Positions 53,717 to 62,018 of a DNA stretch of 64,000 nt are shown piece by piece. The notes beneath the pieces were generated by a model. That model ran no database searches. It saw only the letters and a program-made list of their open reading frames with translations, and was not told the DNA's origin. A program made the translations under genes and the position numbers. Positions within the stretch are counted from its first letter, which is position 1. Each line of letters opens with the position of its first letter. The DNA comes from Pseudomonas sp. ADAK18 (GTDB taxonomy: Bacteria; Pseudomonadota; Gammaproteobacteria; Pseudomonadales; Pseudomonadaceae), in assembly GCF_012935695.1 (NCBI RefSeq), contig NZ_CP052859.1, positions 3,823,001 through 3,887,000 on the forward strand, given 5' to 3'.

Positions 53717-53764
53717 AGCACTCTCCTTTTTCTAATGACGACACTTTGCATCAGGCCTAAAGGA

Positions 53765-53797
53765 AAAAACCGCACGCCATAGGGCAGTGCGGTTTTT
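53765..53797. terminator. acpP-fabF hairpin terminator
   Basis: AAAAACCGCAC (53765-53775) and GTGCGGTTTTT (53787-53797) form an 11-bp stem with T-runs on both strands. It lies just downstream of acpP and may reduce readthrough into fabF. Confidence 0.75.
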
Positions 53798-53826
53798 CCA
53801 TCACAGCAAGCGACGATTACAAACTA

Positions 53827-54063
53827 TTACGCCTGGTGGCTAGTTACGTAGTCGATAGCAGCTTGAACAGTAGTGATTTTTTCAGCTTCTTCGTCCGGGA
53901 TTTCGGTCTCGAATTCCTCTTCCAGAGCCATCACCAGCTCAACGGTGTCAAGGGAGTCGGCACCCAGGTCTTCAACGAAGGAAGCAGTGTTGGTCACTTC
54001 TTCTTCTTTAACGCCCAGTTGCTCGGCAACGATTTTCTTGACGCGCTCTTCGATGGTGCTCAT
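53827..54063 (-). CDS. acpP: Acyl carrier protein
   Basis: The 78-residue acidic carrier of fatty acid chains. The phosphopantetheine attachment site is Ser37 in [19 protein letters not shown]. The short, highly acidic helical sequence is normal for AcpP. It probably has its own strong promoter (54116-54143), as in other bacteria where acpP is made in great excess over fab enzymes. Confidence 0.98.
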   Translation of the reverse strand: MSTIEERVKKIVAEQLGVKEEEVTNTASFVEDLGADSLDTVELVMALEEEFETEIPDEEAEKITTVQAAIDYVTSHQA

Positions 54064-54115
54064 ACCTTGTTTTCACTCCTAATGGACAAATTCAGGCAGC
54101 TGGCCAGTGGGTAAG

Positions 54116-54143
54116 TGTATAGAAAGGCTTTTCAGCTTTTCAA
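54116..54143 (-). promoter_or_regulatory. Candidate acpP promoter
   Basis: On the minus strand TTGAAA (54143-54138) and TATACA (54121-54116) are 16 bp apart, about 50 bp before the acpP start codon, in a 192-bp spacer. Confidence 0.55.
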
Positions 54144-54255
54144 CTGAAAGCTTCACCCTCGTACCCTATTGGCCATCTGTCTATAAATAGATTGCAGCTT
54201 TATAACGGATTTTAGACAGCTCGTATGACATTTTTTTGAAGCGATCCGTCACAAT

Positions 54256-54999
54256 TTAACTCATGTACATCCCGCCGTTCACCGGGATTGTAGCCCCAGT
54301 CACGTATGCCGCACCGTCGGATGCCAGGAAAGCGACCACATTCGCGATCTCTTGAGCCTGGCCTAGACGGCCCAGCGGAATCTGCGTCAGCAAGGCTTCA
54401 CGCTGCGTCTCAGGCAATTCGCGGGTCATATCGGTGTCGATGAACCCTGGGGCCACCGAGTTGACCGTAATCGACCGCGAGCCGACTTCACGCGCCAGTG
54501 CACGGCTGAAACCTTCCAGACCTGCCTTGGCGGCGGCGTAGTTTACTTGGCCTGCGTTGCCCATGGCACCCACTACGGAGCCAATATTGATAATTCGCCC
54601 CCAACGCGCCTTGGTCATACCGCGCAAAACCCCCTTGGACAGGCGAAACAGACTGTTCAAGTTGGTGTCGACGACATCATGCCACTCGTCGTCTTTCATG
54701 CGCATCATCAGGTTATCGCGGGTGATACCGGCGTTGTTCACCAGGATAGCCGGAGCACCGAACTGTGCAGTGATTTCGGCCAATACGGCAGCCACGGACT
54801 CATCGCTGGTCACGTTAAGCTCAAGACCGGTGCCCTGAACGCCATTTTCCTTCAACGTCGCGGCAATACGCTCAGCGCCGGCGGCGGAGGTTGCGGTACC
54901 GATGACCACAGCGCCCAGACGGCCCAGTTCCAGGGCGATCGCCTGGCCAATGCCACGGCTTGCGCCAGTAACCAGTGCAACTTTACCTTGCAGACTCAT
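54256..54999 (-). CDS. fabG: 3-oxoacyl-ACP reductase
   Basis: The 247-residue NADPH-dependent reductase of fatty-acid synthesis. Cofactor motif TGASRGIG is at 11-18, NNAG at 88-91, and the catalytic triad is Ser141, Tyr154 and Lys158 (NYAAAKAG). It lies 17 bp downstream of fabD in the classical fab order, followed by a promoter-bearing spacer and acpP. Confidence 0.97.
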   Translation of the reverse strand: MSLQGKVALVTGASRGIGQAIALELGRLGAVVIGTATSAAGAERIAATLKENGVQGTGLELNVTSDESVAAVLAEITAQFGAPAILVNNAGITRDNLMMRMKDDEWHDVVDTNLNSLFRLSKGVLRGMTKARWGRIINIGSVVGAMGNAGQVNYAAAKAGLEGFSRALAREVGSRSITVNSVAPGFIDTDMTRELPETQREALLTQIPLGRLGQAQEIANVVAFLASDGAAYVTGATIPVNGGMYMS

Positions 55000-55016
55000 G
55001 CAGGCTTCTCCTTAGT

Positions 55017-55955
55017 TCAGGCCAGTGCCGCGCGAGCGGCAGCGAAGGCATCCGGGGTATTGAGGTTAGAAGTCGACACGCCTTCGGCGCAGCGCTTGTT
55101 CAGGCCGGCCAGGACTTTGCCGGGACCGCACTCGACCAACTGGGTCGCACCATTAGCCGACAGGGCCTGAACCGACTCAACCCAGCGGACCGGCTTGTAC
55201 AGCTGCTCCAGCAGGTCGCGCTTGAGGGTTTCCAGATCCGGAGCAACAGCCGCACTGACGTTCTGTACCAATGGAATCTGCGGCGCCTGCCAATTGATAG
55301 CGGCGACAGACTCGGCAAAACGCTCGGCAGCCGGACGCATCAGCTCACAGTGGGACGGCACGCTGACCGGCAGCGGCATGGCACGCTTGGCGCCACGGGC
55401 CTTGCAGCCTTCGATGGCACGCTCGACAGCCGCCTTGGCACCGGCGATCACCACCTGGCCTGGGGAGTTGAAGTTGACGGCACTGACCACCTCGCCCTGA
55501 GCCGCTTCGGCACAGGCTGCGATCACGTCAGCGTCTTCCAGGCCGAGAATCGCGGCCATGCCACCCTGCCCGGCAGGAACAGCTTCTTGCATCAGTTGAC
55601 CGCGACGCTCCACCAGCTTGACCGCTTCACCGAGGGTCAGGCTGCCAGCGGCTACCAGGGCACTGTATTCGCCCAGGCTATGGCCGGCGACATAAGCCGG
55701 ACGTGCACCACCTTCAGCCAGCCACAAGCGCCACAGGGCGATCGAGGCGGTGAGAATGGCCGGCTGGGTCTTGTCGGTTTGGTTAAGCTGCTCTTCCGGC
55801 CCCTGCTGGGTCAGCGCCCACAGGTCGTAACCCAGGGCATCGGAAGCTTCCTTGAAAGTTTCCAGGATCAGCGGATATTCCGCGCCCAGCTCGGCCAACA
55901 TGCCGAGGGACTGCGAACCCTGCCCTGGAAAGACGAATGCGAGGGATGTAGACAT
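55017..55955 (-). CDS. fabD: Malonyl-CoA-ACP transacylase
   Basis: A 312-residue transferase that loads malonate from CoA to ACP. The start is FVFPGQGSQSLGM and the nucleophile is Ser93 in GHSLGEYSAL; His lies in VPSHCELMRPA near 205. ATG 55955 has AGGGG upstream and is the known family start; the frame continues 15 codons above it without similarity. Confidence 0.96.
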   Translation of the reverse strand: MSTSLAFVFPGQGSQSLGMLAELGAEYPLILETFKEASDALGYDLWALTQQGPEEQLNQTDKTQPAILTASIALWRLWLAEGGARPAYVAGHSLGEYSALVAAGSLTLGEAVKLVERRGQLMQEAVPAGQGGMAAILGLEDADVIAACAEAAQGEVVSAVNFNSPGQVVIAGAKAAVERAIEGCKARGAKRAMPLPVSVPSHCELMRPAAERFAESVAAINWQAPQIPLVQNVSAAVAPDLETLKRDLLEQLYKPVRWVESVQALSANGATQLVECGPGKVLAGLNKRCAEGVSTSNLNTPDAFAAARAALA

Positions 55956-56081
55956 GTAACAAGCCCCTAATGATCTGGTCGTCGGAAATTGGCGCCCCAC
56001 AGGTGGGAGCGCAAGAAACTGACAGATTGGATGGTCAATTGAACTGGCCGGTCACATTTAAGCATTTCCGGCCCCATTCGC

Positions 56082-57092
56082 CTAAGGCAACAGATCCTCA
56101 AGGCGGCCGCGCAAGCGTTGTGGCAGGTTTTCCTGGATCTCGATCAAGGCACGCTGGATGGCGCTTTGAAAACCCTGCACCCCTGCCGAGCCATGGCTTT
56201 TGATCACAATACCCTGCAACCCCAGGAAACTCGCACCGTTATGCCGCGCCGGTGCCAGGTCCGCCTGCAAGCGCCGCATCAAAGGCAGCGCCAGAGCGCC
56301 CACCACGCGTGAAGCAAGGTTGCGCTTGAACAAGGCCTCGATGCGCGCAGCAATCATCGTCGCCAGGCCTTCGCTGGATTTGAGCAGGATATTGCCGACA
56401 AAACCGTCGCACACCACCACATCCGCTTCGCCCCGGTACAACCCGTCACCCTCGACAAAACCGATGTAATTCAAGCCCCGCGCACCCTGCAACAAACTGG
56501 CAGCCAGCTTGACCTGCTGATTACCCTTGATGTCTTCGGTGCCAATGTTGAGCAGGGCCACCCGAGGCCGCACCACACCCAGCGTTTCCGCGGCCACCGA
56601 TCCCATCACGGCAAATTGCAACAAGTGCTCGGCACTGCAGTCGACATTCGCCCCCAGGTCCAGCAACTGGCAATAGCCACGCTGGGTGGGAATTGCCGCC
56701 ACCATCGCCGGCCGGTCAATGCCTGGCAGGGTTTTCAACACATGACGGGACAACGCCATCAAGGCCCCGGTATTGCCAGCACTGACACAGGCCTGAACCT
56801 TGCCATCACGCAACAGCTCAAGGGCCACACGCATCGAAGAGTCCGGCTTGCCACGCAGCGCCTGCGCAGGCTTTTCATCCATGCCAATGGTTTCGCTGGC
56901 AGCCGTAATCGTCAGGCGCACGCGATCCACCGCCGGATGGCTGGCAATCAATTCTTCAAGTAGGGAGGGTTGACCGACAAGGGTCAGGTGCAGCGAGGGT
57001 GTGGCAGACAGGCAAGCAATACTGGCCTGAACAATGCTGCGGGGACCGAAGTCCCCGCCCATTGCGTCAATCGCGATGACTTGAGCAGACAA
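56082..57092 (-). CDS. plsX: Phosphate acyltransferase PlsX
   Basis: A 336-residue enzyme that makes acyl-phosphate from acyl-ACP for phospholipid synthesis. Typical parts are [13 protein letters not shown] at the start, [12 protein letters not shown] near 105, and the C-terminal [12 protein letters not shown]. It starts 4 bp after the rpmF stop codon, the usual linkage of rpmF, plsX and fab genes. Confidence 0.96.
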   Translation of the reverse strand: MSAQVIAIDAMGGDFGPRSIVQASIACLSATPSLHLTLVGQPSLLEELIASHPAVDRVRLTITAASETIGMDEKPAQALRGKPDSSMRVALELLRDGKVQACVSAGNTGALMALSRHVLKTLPGIDRPAMVAAIPTQRGYCQLLDLGANVDCSAEHLLQFAVMGSVAAETLGVVRPRVALLNIGTEDIKGNQQVKLAASLLQGARGLNYIGFVEGDGLYRGEADVVVCDGFVGNILLKSSEGLATMIAARIEALFKRNLASRVVGALALPLMRRLQADLAPARHNGASFLGLQGIVIKSHGSAGVQGFQSAIQRALIEIQENLPQRLRGRLEDLLP

Positions 57093-57096
57093 GTGA

Positions 57097-57279
57097 TTAC
57101 TCGTCAGCGCCCTTGTCGATCACTTTACGACCACGGTATACGCCTTCTGGCGATACGTGGTGACGCAGGTGAACTTCACCGGTGGTCTTTTCTACGGACA
57201 GGGTGCTAGCCTCGAGAGCATCGTGGGAACGACGCATGTCACGGGCAGAGCGGGATTTTTTGTTCTGCTGAACAGCCAT
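57097..57279 (-). CDS. rpmF: 50S ribosomal protein L32
   Basis: A 60-residue basic protein with [22 protein letters not shown] and the [18 protein letters not shown] end. It lacks the zinc-binding cysteines found in some L32 forms, as is common in gammaproteobacteria. It lies between the YceD-type gene and plsX. Confidence 0.96.
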
Positions 57280-57292
57280 AATTGATTAACTC

Positions 57293-57823
57293 CTAAACGT
57301 TTGGGTCACGCTTTAACTGCGCCAATACACTGAACGGGTTGGACCGCGTTACCTCGTCCTCGCTCGGCTCGGCCTCGTCATCGAGACCCTCCGGCTGCTG
57401 GCATTCTTCCGGATGATGAGCAGGCACAATGGGCAAGGCGAGCAGAAGCTCCTCCTCGATCAGTGCATGCAGATCCAATGGATCTTCGCCCAGTTCCAGC
57501 ACGTCATAACCTTTCGGCAACGACTGGGTATTCGCACCCTCTTTCACCACAGCATAACTGCATTCGCTGTGGATCGGCAGGGTGACCAGCTCAAGACAAC
57601 GCTGGCAAACCATTTTGACTTCAGTGTCGATAAAACTGTGAATTACCACAGATTTACGTTCATCTCGTTCAAAAACGAATTTAGCCTGCACCGTACCGAC
57701 ATTGTCGGAAAGCGGGTCGCAGAGTCTCTCCAAATCGGCCAGCAGCACTTCACCTTGAAGGGTGGTGCCACGATCAGCCAATTTGCGCGGGTCAACGTGA
57801 GGTGGAATCGGGTCATTCAACAT
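57293..57823 (-). CDS. YceD family protein (DUF177)
   Basis: A 176-residue protein of the YceD/DUF177 family, often placed in front of rpmF and linked to 23S rRNA accumulation. It begins MLNDPIPPHVDPRKLADRGTTLQGEVLLADLERL; cysteines lie in CQRCLE and ECQQPE, and the end (NPFSVLAQLKRDPNV) fits the family. It is divergent from maf and heads the rpmF-plsX-fab block. Confidence 0.92.
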   Translation of the reverse strand: MLNDPIPPHVDPRKLADRGTTLQGEVLLADLERLCDPLSDNVGTVQAKFVFERDERKSVVIHSFIDTEVKMVCQRCLELVTLPIHSECSYAVVKEGANTQSLPKGYDVLELGEDPLDLHALIEEELLLALPIVPAHHPEECQQPEGLDDEAEPSEDEVTRSNPFSVLAQLKRDPNV

Positions 57824-57928
57824 AGGCGCAGCATTATAGGGATGCCCCCAGCCATGTCAAAGGAAATTCAGCCCTGTCCGTCACCTGGCCACCTCGCTAG
57901 AATTCGCGACTGCCCTGAGGAGACGTCC

Positions 57929-58507
57929 ATGCTGCCTTTATTACTCGCTTCCAGCTCGGTTTATCGCCGGGAATTGTTGAGCCGCCTGCACCTGCCGTTC
58001 ACCTGCAGCTCACCGGATATCGACGAAAGCCACCGCGCGAACGAGACGGCCGAGGAGCTGGTCAAGCGCCTGGCCGAGGAAAAAGCCCGGGCGCTTGCTG
58101 GCAGCTATCCAGGCCATCTTATTATCGGCTCCGATCAAGTCGCAACGCTCGACGACCAGATCATCGGCAAGCCTCACACTTTCGAGCAGGCACGCGAGCA
58201 GTTACTGACGGCCAGCGGCAAGCGAGTCAGCTTCCTGACCGGCCTGGCAGTGCTGAACAGCGATACCGGGCACCTACAGGTCGACTGCATCCCCTTCACC
58301 GTGCACATGCGCACGCTGGACGCGGCGCGCATCGAGCGCTACCTGCGAGCCGAACAGCCCTACGACTGCGCTGGCAGCTTCAAGGCCGAAGGCTTGGGAG
58401 TGAGCCTGTTTCAAAGCACCGAAGGGCCAGACGCCACCAGCCTGGTGGGCCTGCCACTGATTCGACTGGTGGATATGCTGCTGACTGAAGGCGTGCAAAT
58501 CCCCTGA
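57929..58507 (+). CDS. Maf family nucleoside triphosphate pyrophosphatase
   Basis: A 192-residue Maf-type enzyme that hydrolyses non-standard or methylated nucleotides. Family motifs are LLLASSSVYRRELLSRLHLPF at the start, IGSDQVATLDDQIIGKP near 67 and a YDCAGSFKAEGLG motif near 145. A second copy is normal elsewhere in pseudomonads. ATG 57929 has GAGGAG 8 nt upstream; the longer frame above it overlaps the YceD gene and is not coding. Confidence 0.92.
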   Translation: MLPLLLASSSVYRRELLSRLHLPFTCSSPDIDESHRANETAEELVKRLAEEKARALAGSYPGHLIIGSDQVATLDDQIIGKPHTFEQAREQLLTASGKRVSFLTGLAVLNSDTGHLQVDCIPFTVHMRTLDAARIERYLRAEQPYDCAGSFKAEGLGVSLFQSTEGPDATSLVGLPLIRLVDMLLTEGVQIP

Positions 58508-58519
58508 ATACACCGCAAA

Positions 58520-58618
58520 CCAAATGTGGGAGGGGGCTTGCTCCCGATGGCGGTGGATCAGTCAATTTATCTGTAACTGACCCACTGCTATCGAGAGCAA
58601 GCCCCCTCCCACATTTTG
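58520..58618. repeat. REPIN, GTGGGAGG family
   Basis: Arms starting AAATGTGGGAGGGGGCTTGCTC and ending in its complement are in inverted order with mismatches in the inner parts. It separates the convergent maf and sppA genes. Confidence 0.85.
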
Positions 58619-58639
58619 ATCTACACCAGGCTTGAAATC

Positions 58640-59629
58640 TCAGCGCAGCGTCGGCCCCTGGAAGCCCATATACAGCGCCAGCTTCTCAGCTACGCTGGCA
58701 CCGAGCTTCTTGGAAAAGCGATCAAACGGCGATTCCTGAACGGTGAAATCCACCAGCTCTTTCTCGCCAATCACGTCCCGCGCCACCGAACTGGCACTGC
58801 CCAGGCCATCGATCAAACCCAGCGGCAGCGCCTGCTCGCCAGACCAGACCAACCCGGAAAACAGCTCAGGATGGTCTTTATCCTTGAGTCGATCACCCCG
58901 CCCCTGCTTGACGCTGGCGATGAATTGCCGATGAGTGGTATCCAGCACATTCTGCCAGAACTGGGTTTCATCAGCCTTTTGCGGCTGGAACGGATCCAGG
59001 AACGACTTATGCTCACCAGAGGTGTACGTCCGACGCTCGACACCCAGCTTTTCCATGGTGCCGACAAAGCCGTAACCGGCCGCTGTCACACCAATGGAAC
59101 CCACCAGGCTGGCCTTGTCGGCGTAAATCTGGTCAGCGGCGCTGGCGATGTAATAGGCACCCGAAGCACCCAGGTCGGAAATTACCGCATACAGCTTGAT
59201 GTCCGGATGCAAGCCGCGCAGACGACGGATCTCGTCATACACATAACCAGACTGCACCGGACTGCCGCCCGGGCTGTTGATGCGCAGAATCACAGCCTTG
59301 ACCTTTGAATCCTCAAAGGCTGCCCGCAGGCTGCTGACGATATTGTCGGCGCTGGCAGACTCCTTGTCGGCAATCACCCCGCGCACTTCGATCAACGCCG
59401 TGTAATTACCGCTACGGGTGGCGTTTTTTTCCATATCCATCAGCGGACTGAACAGCGCCAGCATGCCCAGCAGATAAACAAAGGTCAGCAGCTTGAAAAA
59501 GATTCCCCAACGTCGCGAACGACGCTGCTCCTGGACGCTGGCCAGCAAGGTTTTTTCCAGCAGCTTCCAGCTTTTGTCATCGTTGCTATCGGTACTGGCC
59601 TTTTCAGGCGCTTTCCACTCATCGGTCAT
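58640..59629 (-). CDS. sppA: Signal peptide peptidase SppA-type protease
   Basis: A 329-residue S49 family protease of the short SppA type. A cytoplasmic basic tail (to about 40) and a membrane segment (about 45-65, FFKLLTFVYLLGMLALF) precede the periplasmic protease domain. The nucleophile is Ser in DLGASGAYYIAS near 150, and the base is the Lys of YADKASLVGSIGV. The gene follows the HAD gene by 12-21 bp. The start is ATG 59629 or 59638; I prefer 59629. Confidence 0.9.
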   Translation of the reverse strand: MTDEWKAPEKASTDSNDDKSWKLLEKTLLASVQEQRRSRRWGIFFKLLTFVYLLGMLALFSPLMDMEKNATRSGNYTALIEVRGVIADKESASADNIVSSLRAAFEDSKVKAVILRINSPGGSPVQSGYVYDEIRRLRGLHPDIKLYAVISDLGASGAYYIASAADQIYADKASLVGSIGVTAAGYGFVGTMEKLGVERRTYTSGEHKSFLDPFQPQKADETQFWQNVLDTTHRQFIASVKQGRGDRLKDKDHPELFSGLVWSGEQALPLGLIDGLGSASSVARDVIGEKELVDFTVQESPFDRFSKKLGASVAEKLALYMGFQGPTLR

Positions 59630-59650
59630 GCCATCCACCCCAGCAAAGAC

Positions 59651-60313
59651 TTAATTGGCCTGACTGAGCCAGGCCTGCAATTCAGAAAAACGGTCAATCG
59701 TCAGCCTGGGCTCGTACGCCTGCAAGGCCTGGGCAGACTGGGCACCGTAGCTGACCGCCACGGAGTCCATCCCGGCATTGCGCGCCATCATCAGGTCGAA
59801 CGACGCATCACCCACCATCAACGCCTGCCGAGGAGACACGCCACAATGGGCGAGGATCTGCTCCAGCATCAGCGGGTGGGGCTTGCCAGCTGTTTCATCC
59901 GCCGCACGGGTGGCATCGAAATAATCGCTCCAGCCATGGGCCTTGAGCACTCTATCCAGGCCACGACGCGCCTTGCCGGTCGCAACAGCGAGGTGATAGC
60001 CCTCGCCACGCAACGCATCCATGGATTGCACCACCCCCTCAAATAGCGGCGAAGGCTCGGCATCCAGGGCCATATAGTAATCGGCATAGTGCTGGCGAAA
60101 CGCGACCAAATCATCGTCACCGATCTGCGGATACAGGGTGCGAATGGCCTCTGCCAGGCTCAGGCCAATGATGCCCTTGACCGCCAGGTCCTCGCAGGGC
60201 TCAAACCCCGAGCGCGTCGACGCCATGTGCATCGACTCGACAATCCGACCAATGGAATCGCACAGCGTGCCATCCCAATCAAAGATCAGCAGCTTGTAAT
60301 CAGGGTGCGACAC
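59651..60313 (-). CDS. HAD family hydrolase (phosphoglycolate phosphatase-like)
   Basis: A 220-residue HAD phosphatase. The nucleophile Asp is in [10 protein letters not shown] (about 11-20), a conserved Thr/Ser in VATGKARRG and the Lys with Asp pair in GKPHPL and [16 protein letters not shown]. Such genes next to rluC are usually named Gph-like, but the substrate is unproved. It starts with GTG at 60313, overlapping rluC by 14 bp. Confidence 0.9.
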   Translation of the reverse strand: MSHPDYKLLIFDWDGTLCDSIGRIVESMHMASTRSGFEPCEDLAVKGIIGLSLAEAIRTLYPQIGDDDLVAFRQHYADYYMALDAEPSPLFEGVVQSMDALRGEGYHLAVATGKARRGLDRVLKAHGWSDYFDATRAADETAGKPHPLMLEQILAHCGVSPRQALMVGDASFDLMMARNAGMDSVAVSYGAQSAQALQAYEPRLTIDRFSELQAWLSQAN

Positions 60314-61259
60314 TCAGGCGCTCCACGGTCTTGGCCCACATTTCATCGACAGGTGCTTGCAGCTTCAACTCGCCGCCATCAGGCAGCGGCACGGTCAGCA
60401 TGTAGGCGTGCAGAAACAGGCGCTTGCCACCCAGGTCGCGGATTTCCTTGGAGAAATCCTCATCGCCGTATTTGGTATCACCGGCAATGCAGTGACCAGC
60501 ATGCAAGGTATGGACGCGGATCTGGTGAGTGCGACCGGTAACCGGCTTGGCCTCGACCATCGTGGCAAAGTCACCAAAGCGACGCAGCACCTTAAACAGG
60601 GTCAGCGCTTCCTTGCCCTCCTCGTCCACCTCGACCATGCGCTCACCGGAACGCAGGTTGCTCTTCTGCAATGGCGCACGGACGCTCTTGATGGAGGTTG
60701 CCCAGTTGCCACGTACCAGCGCCATGTAGCGCTTGTCCACACCGTCACCGCGCAGGGCAGCGTGTAGATGGCGCAACATGCTGCGTTTCTTGGCGATCAT
60801 CAGCAGACCAGAGGTATCGCGGTCCAGACGATGGACCAGTTCCAGCTCCTTGGCATCTGGGCGCAACTGACGAAAGGCTTCGATTACCCCGTAGTTGAGG
60901 CCGCTGCCGCCGTGAACGGCGATACCACAAGGCTTGTTGATCACAATCAACGCCTTGTCTTCGAAGACAATCGACGCTTCAAGGCGCTGCAACAGGCCCT
61001 GGGCCAGAGGAACAGGTTCGTCACGCTCAGGCACCCGTACCGGCGGCACACGGATGATATCGCCCGCCTGCAGCTTGTACTCGGGCTTGATCCGCCCCTT
61101 GTTCACGCGCACTTCGCCCTTACGCAAAATGCGGTAAATCAAGGTCTTGGGCACGCCTTTGAGCCTGGCAAGAAGAAAGTTGTCGATGCGTTGGCCGGCA
61201 TATTCCGGCGAGACCTCAAGCAGCTGGACGCTGGGGGTCTGGGGGGCGGTAGTCGTCAT
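60300..61259 (-). CDS. rluC: 23S rRNA pseudouridine synthase RluC
   Basis: A 319-residue enzyme that makes pseudouridines at positions 955, 2504 and 2580 of 23S rRNA (E. coli numbering). An S4 RNA-binding domain (about 15-75, [34 protein letters not shown]) precedes the catalytic domain with its Asp in [16 protein letters not shown] near 145. It is divergent from rne, a linkage found in pseudomonads and E. coli. Confidence 0.94.
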   Translation of the reverse strand: MTTTAPQTPSVQLLEVSPEYAGQRIDNFLLARLKGVPKTLIYRILRKGEVRVNKGRIKPEYKLQAGDIIRVPPVRVPERDEPVPLAQGLLQRLEASIVFEDKALIVINKPCGIAVHGGSGLNYGVIEAFRQLRPDAKELELVHRLDRDTSGLLMIAKKRSMLRHLHAALRGDGVDKRYMALVRGNWATSIKSVRAPLQKSNLRSGERMVEVDEEGKEALTLFKVLRRFGDFATMVEAKPVTGRTHQIRVHTLHAGHCIAGDTKYGDEDFSKEIRDLGGKRLFLHAYMLTVPLPDGGELKLQAPVDEMWAKTVERLSVAP

Positions 61260-61288
61260 GGCGGCGATGATAACAATTTTTTATGGAA

Positions 61289-61317
61289 TTGAAGCACTTA
61301 ATCATTGCTGCTATAGT
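61289..61317 (+). promoter_or_regulatory. rne promoter
   Basis: TTGAAG (61289-61294) and TATAGT (61312-61317) are separated by 17 bp, giving a start near 61324 and an rne leader of about 695 nt. Confidence 0.65.
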
Positions 61318-61323
61318 CGCGAA

Positions 61324-62018
61324 CGCCGCCAAAAGCGGCCTGGACAGAGGACTAGCGGCAAACTGCCGGCCCTGACCATCGCAATTCATCAGGACGCGAG
61401 GCCGTCCTACGGGGCTTTCGCCACCCTGGAAGGCTCGAGATTGTAACAAGCGCAGGTGACATGAGGCCTGAAGCGAGTGCAAAAAGCAGAGTAGATACTC
61501 GCCTTTTGCGCCGATATTTACGGCCAGTTCACAAAGTGCAGTCAGTCTTGAGCCAGACCACGGCGAATGCTTCGGAAACAACGCCTGTTACGAGCTGAGT
61601 GAGAGCACAGTCGCCCACACCCGGTCTTGTTTAGCCATGAGCGTGGACTCCCCATTGGAGAACACGGTAAATGCCAACCCGCTGCGGATTCTGCGCGCGG
61701 CAGCACCCGAATTATCAGGGATACGTGTAGGGTGGAGATGCACAACCGTCGGACCGTGTAGCACTAGGCTTATATTTAGACGCTTCATCTCGTCCACAGT
61801 CGCCGGTTGATTCCTCCTCCTGACCTTAGCTTTTGTTGAAGTGGTGCCTTTGTCACCACCGCTAACAAGCAGGACGCGTCCGTCGCGATACCGGCCCAAT
61901 TGGCTGGTTTTTGCTGGACACTGGAGTGGCCAACCACTCTTGACGCACCTGACACCGACCGTGAGAAGTCGTGTGTGCCGAACGCCGTTTCCGGCAGCCC
62001 GGAAACCGACGGTACAAC
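61324..62018 (+). promoter_or_regulatory. Long rne 5' leader
   Basis: No gene is supported in this stretch. RNase E controls its own mRNA through a structured leader in E. coli, and Pseudomonas rne genes are reported to carry a conserved RNA structure named rne-II. The length and position fit such a role. Several short stems can be drawn (for example GCCGGTT and GGGCTTTCGCC-type pairs) but I cannot fold the RNA reliably by eye. Confidence 0.5.
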
